A stretch of DNA of 36,653 nucleotides. Source: Actinomadura formosensis NBRC 14204. GTDB taxonomy: Bacteria > Actinomycetota > Actinomycetes > Streptosporangiales > Streptosporangiaceae. Shown piece after piece: positions 23,716 to 32,527 of this stretch. The translations under genes and the position numbers were made by a program. The stretch's first letter is position 1; every line of letters begins with the position of its first letter. The notes under the pieces were generated by a model. It did no database searches, was not told the origin of the DNA, and was given only the letters and a program-made list of their open reading frames with translations. Location of the stretch: assembly GCF_001552155.1 (NCBI RefSeq), contig NZ_BCQQ01000070.1, forward strand, positions 1 to 36,653, written 5' to 3'.

Positions 23716-24827
23716 GGCAGCGTCTGGACCTCCACCGACAGCACGGCCGGCAGATCGCGGACGATGGGCGCCCAGGTGTCCCCGGCGTCCGCCGACACGT
23801 ACACCTGGCCACCCGTCGTGCCGAAGTAGACGCCGCACGAGTCGAGCGAGTCGACGGCCATCGCGTCCCGGAGCACATTGACGTAGCAGTGGCTCTGCGG
23901 CAGCCCCGTGGTCAGCGGCTCCCACTCGTGCCCGCCGGTACGGCTGCGGTACACGCGCAGGCGTCCCTCCGGCGGGTAGTGCTCGGAGTCGCTCTTGATC
24001 GGGACGACGTAGACGGTGTCCGGCTCGTGCGCGTGGACCGCGATCGGGAAACCGAAGTCGCTCGGCAGGTCGCCGCTGATCTCATGCCAGGTCTCGCCCG
24101 CGTCGTCGCTGCGCATGACGTCCCAGTGCTTCTGCATGTACAGCACCTCGGGACGCGCCGGGTGCATCGCGAGGCGGTGCACGCAGTGGCCGACCTCGGC
24201 GTCCGGGTCGGGGATGCCCGCCGAGCGCAGGCCCCGGTTGATCGCCCGCCACGTCTCGCCCGCGTCGTCGGTGCGGAACACGCCCGCCGCGGAGATGGCC
24301 GCGAACATCCGCGCGGCGTCGGCGGGGTCGCGCACGATGGTGTGCAGGCACATCCCGCCGGCGCCCGGCTGCCAGGACGGCCCCGAGCCGTGCTCGCGCA
24401 GCCCCGGCAGCTCCCGCCAGGACGCGCCGCCGTCGACCGAGCGGAACAGGGCGGCGTCCTCGACCCCGGCGTACACCGTGTCCGGATCTGCCGCCGACGG
24501 TGCGAGATGCCAGACCCGCTTGAACTCCCACGGCCTGGGCGTGCCGTCGTACCACTGGTGCGTGCCGGGCACGCCCTCGTAACGGAACTCGTTGCCCATC
24601 GGCCGCCAGGTGGCGCCGCCGTCGTCGGAACGCTGGATCACCTGCCCGAACCAGCCCGTGGACTGCGACGCGTACAGCCGCGCCGGATCGGCCGGCGACC
24701 CCGCGACGTGGTAGATCTCCCAGCCGCCGAAGTGCGGCCCGCTGACCTCCCAGTCCTTGCGCGCGCCGTCCGCCGTGAGGATGAACGCGCCCTTCCGCGT
24801 ACCGACCAGTACCCGCACTCCGCTCAT
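23712..24827 (-). CDS. BNR/Asp-box repeat (sialidase-like beta-propeller) protein
   Basis: A 371-residue beta-propeller. Six Asp-box repeats are visible: SDDGGATW, SVDGGASW, TDDAGETW, SDDAGETW, SRTGGHEW and SADAGDTW, spaced through the chain. There is no signal peptide, so it appears cytoplasmic, unlike secreted sialidases, and the sialidase catalytic residues are not evident. Some databases call this type an exo-alpha-sialidase or glycosyl hydrolase, but the activity is not supported by what I see. ATG 24827 follows AAGGGGA. It is coupled to the downstream MoaD-like gene. Function unknown. Confidence 0.87.
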   Translation of the reverse strand: MSGVRVLVGTRKGAFILTADGARKDWEVSGPHFGGWEIYHVAGSPADPARLYASQSTGWFGQVIQRSDDGGATWRPMGNEFRYEGVPGTHQWYDGTPRPWEFKRVWHLAPSAADPDTVYAGVEDAALFRSVDGGASWRELPGLREHGSGPSWQPGAGGMCLHTIVRDPADAARMFAAISAAGVFRTDDAGETWRAINRGLRSAGIPDPDAEVGHCVHRLAMHPARPEVLYMQKHWDVMRSDDAGETWHEISGDLPSDFGFPIAVHAHEPDTVYVVPIKSDSEHYPPEGRLRVYRSRTGGHEWEPLTTGLPQSHCYVNVLRDAMAVDSLDSCGVYFGTTGGQVYVSADAGDTWAPIVRDLPAVLSVEVQTLP

Positions 24828-24901
24828 GGCTGTCCCCTTCGAGAGCCGTCCGGCATGGCTTCACCGGCGATACCGACCCTCGCCGCGCCCGAAACTCATC
24901 G

Positions 24902-24925
24902 CGTGCCCCAAAGCCGTCTGGCACG
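24902..24925. terminator. Possible hairpin after the ABC-F gene
   Basis: 6-bp arms CGTGCC (24902-24907) and GGCACG (24920-24925) with a 12-base loop, about 30 bases after the ABC-F stop on the minus strand and before the BNR gene start. No T-run. Confidence 0.35.
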
Positions 24926-24952
24926 GCGGACGCGAATTGGGCGCGTGGGCGT

Positions 24953-26596
24953 TCAGCGGGGGCGGGCCACGCGGGTTTCGTCCCAGACGGGTTCGGGGGA
25001 CTCGTAGACGGAGCCGTCGGCGCCGAAGACCAGGTGGCGGTCGAAGGAGCGGGCGAACCAGCGGTCGTGGGTCACCGCGAGGACGGTTCCCTCGTAGGAC
25101 TCCAGGCCCTCCTGGAGGGCTTCGGCGCTGGCCAGGTCGAGGTTGTCGGTCGGTTCGTCCAGGAGGAGGAGGGTGGCGCCGCCCAGTTCCAGCAGGAGGA
25201 TCTGCAGGCGGGCCTGCTGGCCTCCGGAGAGCGTTTCGAAGGGCTGTTCCGCGCAGACGTTCAACTCGTAGCGGGACAGGGCGCTCATGGCGTCGTTGCG
25301 GAGGCGGGCGTGCTCGGTCATGACGATCTCGCACGGGGTGCGCCCGGCGAGGTCGGGGCGGGCGTGGGTCTGCGCGAACAGGCCGGGCACCACGCGGGCG
25401 CCCAGGCGGGCGACGCCGGTGTGCGCGACGGGTCTCACCGGGGTCGCGCTGCGGGGGAGCGTTTCGGCGACGGCGGTGAGCAGGCGCAGGAAATGTGATT
25501 TGCCGGAGCCGTTCGAGCCCAGGACGGCGACGCGTTCGCCGTACCAGATCTCCGCGTCGAAGGGCCTCATCAGGCCCGTCAGCTCCAGGTCCTCGCAGAT
25601 CACCGCGCGTTTTCCGGTGCGTCCGCCGCGCAGCCGCATCGTGAGGTTCTGGTCGCGGGGCGGGATCTCCGGCGGGCCCGCCTCCTCGAACTTGCGGAGG
25701 CGGGTCTGCGCCGCGCGGTAGCGGGACGCGAACCCGTCGTTGACCGTGGCCTTGTTCCTGAGGGTGTTGACGAGTTCCTTGAGTTTCGCGTGCTCCTCGT
25801 CCCAGCGGCGGCGCAGTTCCTCCAGGCGCTCGATGCGGTCCCGGCGGGCGGCGGCGTAGGTGGCGAAACGGCCGCCGTGGATCCAGACGCGGCCCGCCTC
25901 GACGGTGACGATCCGGTCGGCGGCGCGGTCGAGGAGTTCCCGGTCGTGAGACACCAGCAGGACGGTCTTGGCCGTTTCCCGCAGTCTCTCTTCCAGCCAC
26001 TGCTTTCCCGGGACGTCCAGATAGTTGTCGGGCTCGTCCAGGAGGAGGACCTCGTCGGGGCCGCGGAGGAGGGCCTCCAGGGCGAGGCGTTTCTGTTCGC
26101 CGCCCGACAGGGTGCGGACCTCCCGCCAGCGGCACCCGTCGTAGGAGACGCCCAGGGCCGCGACGCAGCAGGCGTCCCAGAGCACCTCGATCTCGTAGCC
26201 GCCGGCGTCGCCCCAGCCCGCGAGGGCCGTGGCATAGCGGAGCTGGGTGGGTTCGTCGTCGCGCTCCATCATCGCGAGTTCCGCCGCCTCCACCGCGGCG
26301 GCCGCCTCACGGACACGGGGCGGCGCCAGGGACAGCAGGAGGTCGTGCACGGACGAGTCGTTCCGCATGCTGCCGATGAACTGGCGCATCACGCCGATGC
26401 CGCCGCTGTGCCCCACGGTCCCGGACTGGGGCGTGAGGTCCCCGGCGATCAGGCGGAGGAGCGTCGTCTTGCCGGCCCCGTTCGGGCCGACGAGCGCGGC
26501 GGTGACGCCGTCACCGACCCGGAAGGAGACGTCGTCCAGCAGCGTCCTGCCGTCCGGCAGGACGTGGCTGATATGGCCGACCTCGACGTGCCCCAC
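24953..26596 (-). CDS. ABC-F family ATPase
   Basis: A 547-residue soluble protein with two ABC domains and no membrane part, so it acts on the ribosome rather than as a transporter. Domain 1: Walker A GPNGAGKTT (about 38-46), signature LSGGEQKRLALEALL, Walker B VLLLDEPDNYLD. A helical linker of about 75 residues (RIERLEELRRRW onward) follows. Domain 2: Walker A GSNGSGKSH, signature LSGGQQARLQ, Walker B LLLLDEPTDNLD. Members either tune translation (EttA-like) or protect ribosomes from antibiotics; the linker alone does not decide. GTG 26596 follows GAGAGGGG; a TTG at 26653 overlaps the proS stop but lacks support. It lies 53 bases after the bacterial-type proS. Confidence 0.92.
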   Translation of the reverse strand: MGHVEVGHISHVLPDGRTLLDDVSFRVGDGVTAALVGPNGAGKTTLLRLIAGDLTPQSGTVGHSGGIGVMRQFIGSMRNDSSVHDLLLSLAPPRVREAAAAVEAAELAMMERDDEPTQLRYATALAGWGDAGGYEIEVLWDACCVAALGVSYDGCRWREVRTLSGGEQKRLALEALLRGPDEVLLLDEPDNYLDVPGKQWLEERLRETAKTVLLVSHDRELLDRAADRIVTVEAGRVWIHGGRFATYAAARRDRIERLEELRRRWDEEHAKLKELVNTLRNKATVNDGFASRYRAAQTRLRKFEEAGPPEIPPRDQNLTMRLRGGRTGKRAVICEDLELTGLMRPFDAEIWYGERVAVLGSNGSGKSHFLRLLTAVAETLPRSATPVRPVAHTGVARLGARVVPGLFAQTHARPDLAGRTPCEIVMTEHARLRNDAMSALSRYELNVCAEQPFETLSGGQQARLQILLLELGGATLLLLDEPTDNLDLASAEALQEGLESYEGTVLAVTHDRWFARSFDRHLVFGADGSVYESPEPVWDETRVARPR

Positions 26597-26649
26597 GGCG
26601 CAACCCCTCTCGATGACGTTCCGAGTCTCCGGAGGGCGCGCCGGGGGCG

Positions 26650-28350
26650 TCAAACGGTTTTCGCGAGCAGCGACCCGACGTGCGCGGCGACCGCGTCCAG
26701 GGCGATCTTCGACGTCTCGCCCGTGGTGCGCGCGGTGACCTCGGCGACGCCCTCGGCCAGGCCGCGGCGGCCCACCGTGACCCGGAACGGGATGCCGGTC
26801 AGTTCCACGTCGCGGAACTTCACGCCCGCGCGTTCGGGGCGGTCGTCGATCACGACCTCGACGCCGGCCCGCAGGAGGGCGGCGTAGACGCCCTCGGCGG
26901 CCTCGGCCACACCGGCGTCGTCGGGCTGGGCGGGCACGACGGCGACCTGGAACGGGGCCACCGAGAGCGGCCAGACGATGCCGCGCTCGTCATGATGGGT
27001 CTCGACGATCGCGGCCATCGCGCGTTCGACGCCGATGCCGTAGCTGCCCATGATCACCGGAACGAGCCGGCCGTCCGGGTCCAGTACCCGGGCGCCGAGG
27101 GCGCGGGCGTAGCGGTCGCCGAGCTTGAAGATGTGGCCGACCTCGATGGCCCGCACGATCTCCAGGGGTTCCCCGCAGCGGACGCAGGGCTCCCCGGCCG
27201 CGACCTCGCGCAGGTCCGCCCACGTGCCCACGTCGATGTCACGGCCGACGTCCACGCCGCGCAGGTGGACGTCGTCGGTGCCGGCCCCCGTGAACATGTC
27301 GCGGCGGCCCCGCAGCGCCTCGTCCGCGATCACCGGGAGCGCCGCGCCGACGGCGCCCAGGCTGCCCGGCAGCGCGCCCAGCGCGTCCTGGATCTCAGGC
27401 GGTTCGGCGGCGCGGATGTCGGTGGCGCCGGTGGCGTCCACGAGTTTCTGCTCGTTGAGCGGGTGGTCGCCGCGCAGCAGGACGAGCGTCAGCGTGCCGT
27501 TCAGGAGGTAGACGAGCGTCTTGATCTGGCGGTCGGCGGGCGCGTCATGGGCGAGGAGATCCTCGATCGTGCGGACGCCGGGCGTGTCGAACCGCTCCGG
27601 CGCGTCCGGTCCCGGCCCGTCGGACGCGGCCGGCAGCGCGGACGTCGCCCGCTCGATGTTCGCCGCGTACCCGCAGGAGGGGCAGCGGGCGACGAGGTCC
27701 TCGCCGACGTCGGCGGGGCACATGAACTCGGTCGAGCCGGACCCGCCCATGGTGCCGCTGGACGCCTCGCACGCCAGCACGGGAAGGCCGAGGCGCGCGA
27801 AGATCCGCGTGTAGGCGCCGTGGTAGGCGTCGAACGACGCGTCCAGGCCGGAACGGTCGATGTCGAAGCTGTAGGCGTCCTTCATGGTGAACTCGCGGGT
27901 GCGCATGAGGCCGCCCTTGGGGCGCGGCTCGTCCCGGAACTTGGTCTGGAACTGGTACCACTGCTGCGGAAGCCGCCGGTACGAGCCCAGCTCCCGGGCG
28001 ACCGTCGCGAAGATCTCCTCGTGCGTCATGCCGAGCGCGTGGTCGGCGCCGCGCCGGTCGCGCAGCCGGAACATCTCCTGCCCCATCAGGTCCCAGCGGC
28101 CCGACCGCTGCCACGGCTCGGCCGGATGCAGCGCCGGGAGCAGCATCTCCTGCGCGCCGATCGCGTTCATCTCCGCCCGGATGATCTGGATGATCTTCGC
28201 CCGGACCCGGACGGCCAGCGGGAGCAGCGAGTAGTGGCCGGCGGCGAGCTGCCGGATGAAGCCCGCGCGGAGCAGCAGCCGGTGGCTCGGCGCGTCCGCC
28301 TCGGCGGGGTCCTCGCGGAGCGTGGGCACGAACATCTGGGACCAGCGCAT
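26650..28350 (-). CDS. proS: Proline--tRNA ligase, bacterial type (with editing domain)
   Basis: Charges tRNA-Pro in the cytoplasm. The 566 residues match the bacterial type. Class II motif 2 is KFRDEPRPKGGLMRTREF, with MKDAYSF after it; motif 3 is GSYGIGVERAMAA. An INS editing domain lies between motifs 2 and 3, including IKTLVYLLNGTLTLVLLRGDHPLNEQKL (read in two strands) and the GALPGSLGAVG loop, so it should clear mischarged alanine. The C-terminal anticodon-binding domain ends in VGSLLAKTV. ATG 28350 has no ribosome site but TACCCT sits six bases upstream (leaderless pattern). A second, unrelated-type ProRS gene is divergent from it, 57 bases away. Confidence 0.95.
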   Translation of the reverse strand: MRWSQMFVPTLREDPAEADAPSHRLLLRAGFIRQLAAGHYSLLPLAVRVRAKIIQIIRAEMNAIGAQEMLLPALHPAEPWQRSGRWDLMGQEMFRLRDRRGADHALGMTHEEIFATVARELGSYRRLPQQWYQFQTKFRDEPRPKGGLMRTREFTMKDAYSFDIDRSGLDASFDAYHGAYTRIFARLGLPVLACEASSGTMGGSGSTEFMCPADVGEDLVARCPSCGYAANIERATSALPAASDGPGPDAPERFDTPGVRTIEDLLAHDAPADRQIKTLVYLLNGTLTLVLLRGDHPLNEQKLVDATGATDIRAAEPPEIQDALGALPGSLGAVGAALPVIADEALRGRRDMFTGAGTDDVHLRGVDVGRDIDVGTWADLREVAAGEPCVRCGEPLEIVRAIEVGHIFKLGDRYARALGARVLDPDGRLVPVIMGSYGIGVERAMAAIVETHHDERGIVWPLSVAPFQVAVVPAQPDDAGVAEAAEGVYAALLRAGVEVVIDDRPERAGVKFRDVELTGIPFRVTVGRRGLAEGVAEVTARTTGETSKIALDAVAAHVGSLLAKTV

Positions 28351-28356
28351 CCCGCG

Positions 28357-28362
28357 AGGGTA
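28357..28362 (-). promoter_or_regulatory. Putative -10 element (TACCCT) of bacterial-type proS
   Basis: TACCCT on the minus strand, six bases before the ATG, in a 57-base divergent promoter region. The same hexamer occurs on the other strand at 28394-28399 for the divergent gene. No -35 is evident. Confidence 0.5.
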
Positions 28363-28393
28363 ACGAAACGTCCTTCTCAGCGCGGGCAGTCAG

Positions 28394-28399
28394 TACCCT
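28394..28399 (+). promoter_or_regulatory. Putative -10 element (TACCCT) of archaeal/eukaryotic-type proS
   Basis: TACCCT is followed by eight bases and the GTG start at 28408. There is no Shine-Dalgarno sequence, so a leaderless mRNA is likely. Confidence 0.5.
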
Positions 28400-28407
28400 T
28401 GTTCTCC

Positions 28408-29856
28408 GTGAGTCGAGAAGGTGTGACGCCGCAGAGCGAGGATTTCTCCGCCTGGTACAACGAGGTGGTCGTACAGGCCCAGCTCGTCGACCGTGGCCCG
28501 GTCCGCGGCACGATGGTCATCCGACCGTACGGTTACCGGATGTGGGAGCTGCTCCAGGCCGACCTGGACCGGCGCATCAAGGACGCGGGGCACGACAACG
28601 CCTGCTTCCCGATGCTCATCCCGGAGTCCTACTTCAAGCGCGAGGCCGAGCACGTCGAGGGCTTCTCCCCGGAGCTGGCGGTCGTGACGCACGCGGGCGG
28701 CAAGGACCTGGAGGAGCCGCTGGTCATGCGGCCCACGTCCGAGACCGTCATCGGCGAGTACATGGCCAAGTGGATCGACTCGCACCGCGACCTGCCGCTG
28801 CTGCTGAACCAGTGGGCGAACGTCGTCCGCTGGGAGATGCGGCCCCGGATGTTCCTGCGCACCACCGAGTTCCTCTGGCAGGAGGGCCACACCGCGCACA
28901 TCGACGAGGACGACGCGATGCGCGAGACGATGTGGGCGCTGGACGCCTACGCGGGCGTGGCGCGCGAGCTCGCGGCGATGCCGGTCGTGGCGGGGGAGAA
29001 GACGCCCGGCGAGCGGTTCGCCGGCGCCGTCCGCACCTACACGATCGAGGGCATGATGCGGGACGGCCGGGCGCTGCAGGCCGGCACCTCGCACTACCTC
29101 GGCACCAACTTCGCCAAGGCGTTCGAGATCCAGTACCAGGACGAGGCGGGCAAGCTGACGCTCGCGCACACCACGTCCTGGGGCATGAGCACCCGCATGA
29201 TCGGCGGCGTGATCATGACGCACGGGGACGACAAGGGCCTGGTCCTGCCGCCGCGCCTCGCGCCCTACCAGGTCGTGATCGTCCCGATCGGGCGCAAGGA
29301 GCAGGGCGAGCAGGCCGCCGCCGAGGCGCGCCGGCTGGGCGCGGCGATCAAGTCGATGGGCATCCGGGTGCACGTGGACGACAACCGCCCGCAGCTGTCG
29401 CCCGGCTTCAAGTTCAACGAGTGGGAGATGCGCGGCGTCCCGATCCGCGTCGAGCTCGGCAAGCGCGACATCGAGGGCGGCGTCGCGACCGTCGCCCGGC
29501 GGCTCCCGACCGCCGAAGGGCAGGGCAAGGAGCAGATCCCGCTCGACAAGGTGCCGGAGCTGCTGCCCGGGATGCTCGCCGACTTCCAGTCGTTCCTGCT
29601 GGCCCGCGCGGAGAGGTTCCGCGAGGCGGGTACCGCCGACGTGGACGCCTGGGACGCGTTCGCCGCGCAGGTCGCGTCCGGGTGGGCGCGCGCGTTCCAC
29701 TGCGGCGAGCCCGGGTGCGAGGACGCGATCAAGGCCGACACCGCCGCGACCCCGCGGGTCATCCCGGCCGACGCGCCGGAGGAGAGCGGTGCCTGCGTGA
29801 AGTGCGGCCGCCCGTCCGCCTACGGCAAGCGCGTCATCTTCGGCCGCGCGTACTGA
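28408..29856 (+). CDS. proS: Proline--tRNA ligase, archaeal/eukaryotic type (ProRS type 3)
   Basis: A 482-residue ProRS of the other structural type. It lacks the INS editing domain. Class II motif 2 is VRWEMRPRMFLRTTEFLWQEG, here read from RWEMRPRM, and motif 3 includes TSWGMSTRMIGG. After the anticodon-binding domain (IVPIGRKEQGEQ, FKFNEWEMRGVPIRVELG) comes a C-terminal zinc-binding domain with cysteines in HCGEPGCED and CVKCGRP, ending in a carboxy-terminal Tyr (GRAY), all hallmarks of this type. GTG 28408 is preferred; the in-frame GTG 28423 is possible. It is divergent from the bacterial-type gene and converges on DUF6328. Both enzymes look catalytically intact. Confidence 0.94.
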   Translation: MSREGVTPQSEDFSAWYNEVVVQAQLVDRGPVRGTMVIRPYGYRMWELLQADLDRRIKDAGHDNACFPMLIPESYFKREAEHVEGFSPELAVVTHAGGKDLEEPLVMRPTSETVIGEYMAKWIDSHRDLPLLLNQWANVVRWEMRPRMFLRTTEFLWQEGHTAHIDEDDAMRETMWALDAYAGVARELAAMPVVAGEKTPGERFAGAVRTYTIEGMMRDGRALQAGTSHYLGTNFAKAFEIQYQDEAGKLTLAHTTSWGMSTRMIGGVIMTHGDDKGLVLPPRLAPYQVVIVPIGRKEQGEQAAAEARRLGAAIKSMGIRVHVDDNRPQLSPGFKFNEWEMRGVPIRVELGKRDIEGGVATVARRLPTAEGQGKEQIPLDKVPELLPGMLADFQSFLLARAERFREAGTADVDAWDAFAAQVASGWARAFHCGEPGCEDAIKADTAATPRVIPADAPEESGACVKCGRPSAYGKRVIFGRAY

Positions 29857-29875
29857 CCCGCGAGCGCCCGCGCGA

Positions 29876-30382
29876 TCAGGAGTCCCCGGAGGTCGCGCGG
29901 GCGCGCGCCCTCATCCGCGTCAGGTACGGCTGGACGAACCACACCCATCCGCACAGCCCCAGGATGCCCACGGCGGTGAGGACCACCGCGCCCGTCCGCT
30001 CCGACAGCGACACGATGATCAGCATGGTCGCCGACGTGATCGAGATCGCCAGCGCGAACGCGCCGATGATCCCGTACCGGTTGGCCCGTTTGATCAGCAG
30101 GGCCTTCTGCCCGAGCCGGAACAGGATGCGGTGCTGGAACACCGGGGCGATGAAGTAGATCGACGCGACCGCGGCCCCGAACAGCGCGAGGTAGAACAGC
30201 ACCATCCCGATGCCGTCCACCTTGTCGAAGCCGGTGGAGAACGGGACGGTCAGCAGGAAGGCGAAAAGGACCTGCACACCGGTCGTCGCGACACGGAAAC
30301 CCTGGAGAAGCTCCATCAGCTGCCGGTCGAGCCGCTCGTGCTCGGTCTCGTCACGGGGCTTGTCCGCGGGGTCAACGGTCAT
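29876..30382 (-). CDS. DUF6328 family membrane protein
   Basis: A 168-residue protein with an acidic/basic N-terminus (DETEHERLDRQLMELLQGFRVATTGVQVLFAF in part) and four membrane helices at about residues 38-56, 66-88, 105-128 and 132-152. The RLDRQLMELLQGFRVA segment leading into the first helix is the signature of the actinobacterial DUF6328 family. Function is not known. ATG 30382 has GGAG close upstream. It converges on the second proS gene with 19 bases between the stops. It may be transcribed with the SpoIIE phosphatase gene, 48 bases upstream. Confidence 0.82.
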   Translation of the reverse strand: MTVDPADKPRDETEHERLDRQLMELLQGFRVATTGVQVLFAFLLTVPFSTGFDKVDGIGMVLFYLALFGAAVASIYFIAPVFQHRILFRLGQKALLIKRANRYGIIGAFALAISITSATMLIIVSLSERTGAVVLTAVGILGLCGWVWFVQPYLTRMRARARATSGDS

Positions 30383-30430
30383 GACTCCGACTTACCCCAA
30401 CGAACGATCACCATCCGGGCATTTCCCGCG

Positions 30431-32398
30431 CTACCCGAGGGTGGGCGGCTCCACGCGGAGCGCGAGCATCGACACGTCGTCGCGCAGGTCGCCGTCGCAG
30501 TAGTCGAGCAGCGCCCGCTCCACCCCGGCGAGCATGTCCTCCGGCGTGTGGCCGGCGTGCGCGGCGAGCGCCTCCAGCAGACGCTGCTGGCCGAACTCCT
30601 GCCGGGTCATGTCGCACGCCTCCAGGACGCCGTCGGAGTGCAGGACCAGGGTGTCGCCGACGGTGAGGTCGATCGCGTCGAGCCCCGCCTCGAAGTCCTC
30701 GAACAGGCCCAGCGGGACGCCGCCGCGGGACGCCGACCTGATCACCCCGTCGGCGCGCACCACGATCGCCGGGGGATGCCCGGCGGTGCCCAGCGAGACG
30801 ATGATCCGTTCGGTCTCCGGCGTCAGCCCCGCCATCACCGCCGTGACGAACCGGTCCTCGTCCAGCAGCGCCTCGTTCACGATGCCGAGGACGTCGCCCG
30901 GGCACGCCTTCCAGCGGGACGCGAGCCGGACGCAGTGCCGCGCCGTCGCCGTGACCGCCGCCGCGTCCTCGCCCTTGCCGCACACGTCGCCGAGGACGAG
31001 GCCCCAGCCGCTCTCCGTGCGGAACACGTCGTAGAAGTCGCCGCCCACGTCCGAACCGTGCGTCGAGGTCAGGTACTTGGCGGCCACCCGCACGCCGGGG
31101 ATCTCCGGCAGCCGCTTCGGCAGCAGCCCCGCCTGCAGCGTGTCCGCCACCTCGGCGCGGCGCCGGTACAGCCGCGCCGCCCGGATCACCAGCGCCAGAT
31201 ACCGGCCGAGCCGCTGCACCACCCCGAGATCCATCAGGTCGAACGGGCCGTACTCGCCGCTCGCCGCCAAAGTGATCGTTCCAATGGCGCGGTCGCCGTC
31301 CTCGATCGGCACGCTCAGGACCGATGTCACGCCGATCTTGCCGCAGACGGGCTGGCCGTCCGGGCAGACACCGAGCACGTCGAGGTCCTCCACGTGCGGG
31401 CGCAGCGCGCTCTGCCGGGTGACGAACACCGTGTGCGGGAGCGTGCCGTGCGCGGGCTCGACCTCCTCCAGCATCCGCGCGGCCTCGACCGAATGCTCGT
31501 CCTCCGGGCCCATCACCACCTGGCGGCGCAGTTCGGGTGCCGCCCCCGCGGCGTGGATGCCGCCCTGCGCGCCGCCGCCCGGCCCGCCGTTCGGGCCGGT
31601 CAGGTCGATGAACGCCCAGTCGGCCAGCTCGGCGGCCAGCAGCCGGGCGCAGCGCCGGACGGCGACCGTCTCGTTGAAGACCGGCTCGTCCAGCAGCAGT
31701 TCGCTCGCGGTGGCGAGGACGTCCATCCGGTGGACGATCGTCGCCACGGCCTCGTCGTCGCCCGGACCGCCCCGCTCCGTCCGTGCCTGGTGCCGGGCGG
31801 CCCTGTCGTGGGCCTTGTCATCGGTGGGCGTGGTCGTCGGCCCGGCCGCCACCACGACCATCGGGTCGGGCTCGCCGCGGATCCACACCCGCGCCAGCGT
31901 CACCACGGCGTCGACCGGATGGTCCCGGCCGAGGAAGCGGACGTTGACGCGGCGGCGCCGCCCCGTCCGGACCACCGCGGCCAGCTGCGAGCGCACCGCC
32001 GCGCGGGTCGCCATGTCGCAGAACGCCGTGAACTGCTTGCCCGACACGTAGCCGGACGACGTGCCGAGCAGCACCGCCGCCTGCCGGTTGACCCGCCGGA
32101 CGCTCGTCGTGCGGTCCAGCAGGAACAGCGGGACGGGCGCGTCCTGGAACACGGTGCGCAGCACCCGGCGCTCGTTCTCCGCCGCGGCCGACCCGCCCTG
32201 CCCACCGGTCTGCTCGCCGCCCATCGTGCGCAGCACGGTCAGCGCCAGCTCCAGCTCGACCAGCGCGGCGTCCAGGGTGGCGCGCAGGTCGGGTTCCGGG
32301 ACGCCGGCGGCCTGGCGCAGCTCGCCGATGCGTCCCTCGAGGTCCGAGATCTCCCGCATCAGGGTCTCGGGTTCGAGCTGGTCGGGCTGATCGTGCAT
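30431..32398 (-). CDS. PAS-GAF-SpoIIE protein phosphatase
   Basis: A 655-residue cytoplasmic PP2C-type serine phosphatase, of the group that switches anti-anti-sigma factors. A coiled coil (about 10-60) is followed by a PAS domain (about 75-185, PLFLLDRTTSVRRVNRQAA), a GAF domain (about 225-410) and the SpoIIE catalytic domain from about 425: GLLPKRLPEIPGV, then SDVGGDFYDVF (metal-binding Asp pair), GDVCGKGEDAA, GTAGHPPAIV, HSDGVLEA and DDVSMLALRV. The start is ATG 32398, preceded by AGGAG at six bases; ATG 32419 has no site. The partner kinase and sigma factor are not in the window, except that a SigR-like sigma gene lies about 1.7 kb away. Confidence 0.93.
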   Translation of the reverse strand: MHDQPDQLEPETLMREISDLEGRIGELRQAAGVPEPDLRATLDAALVELELALTVLRTMGGEQTGGQGGSAAAENERRVLRTVFQDAPVPLFLLDRTTSVRRVNRQAAVLLGTSSGYVSGKQFTAFCDMATRAAVRSQLAAVVRTGRRRRVNVRFLGRDHPVDAVVTLARVWIRGEPDPMVVVAAGPTTTPTDDKAHDRAARHQARTERGGPGDDEAVATIVHRMDVLATASELLLDEPVFNETVAVRRCARLLAAELADWAFIDLTGPNGGPGGGAQGGIHAAGAAPELRRQVVMGPEDEHSVEAARMLEEVEPAHGTLPHTVFVTRQSALRPHVEDLDVLGVCPDGQPVCGKIGVTSVLSVPIEDGDRAIGTITLAASGEYGPFDLMDLGVVQRLGRYLALVIRAARLYRRRAEVADTLQAGLLPKRLPEIPGVRVAAKYLTSTHGSDVGGDFYDVFRTESGWGLVLGDVCGKGEDAAAVTATARHCVRLASRWKACPGDVLGIVNEALLDEDRFVTAVMAGLTPETERIIVSLGTAGHPPAIVVRADGVIRSASRGGVPLGLFEDFEAGLDAIDLTVGDTLVLHSDGVLEACDMTRQEFGQQRLLEALAAHAGHTPEDMLAGVERALLDYCDGDLRDDVSMLALRVEPPTLG

Positions 32399-32527
32399 CT
32401 GGTCTCCTCTCGTCCGCATCACACGGTGGAACCAGTTCGGTCCCGCCCGAACCGGGCCGGGCCACGATCTGCGGGGCCGCTGTCGAGCAGCCTATTCGCA
32501 TCACCTTCGTGCGTCTGTAAGCACGGC

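Noticed and set aside
23712..24827. Sialidase activity for the BNR protein
   Set aside because: Only Asp-box repeats are present; the arginine triad, signal peptide and catalytic context are not seen.
26680..28407. Continuation of the second proS frame upstream over the first proS
   Set aside because: The open frame extends far upstream only because stops are rare in high-GC DNA; recognisable ProRS sequence starts at 28408.
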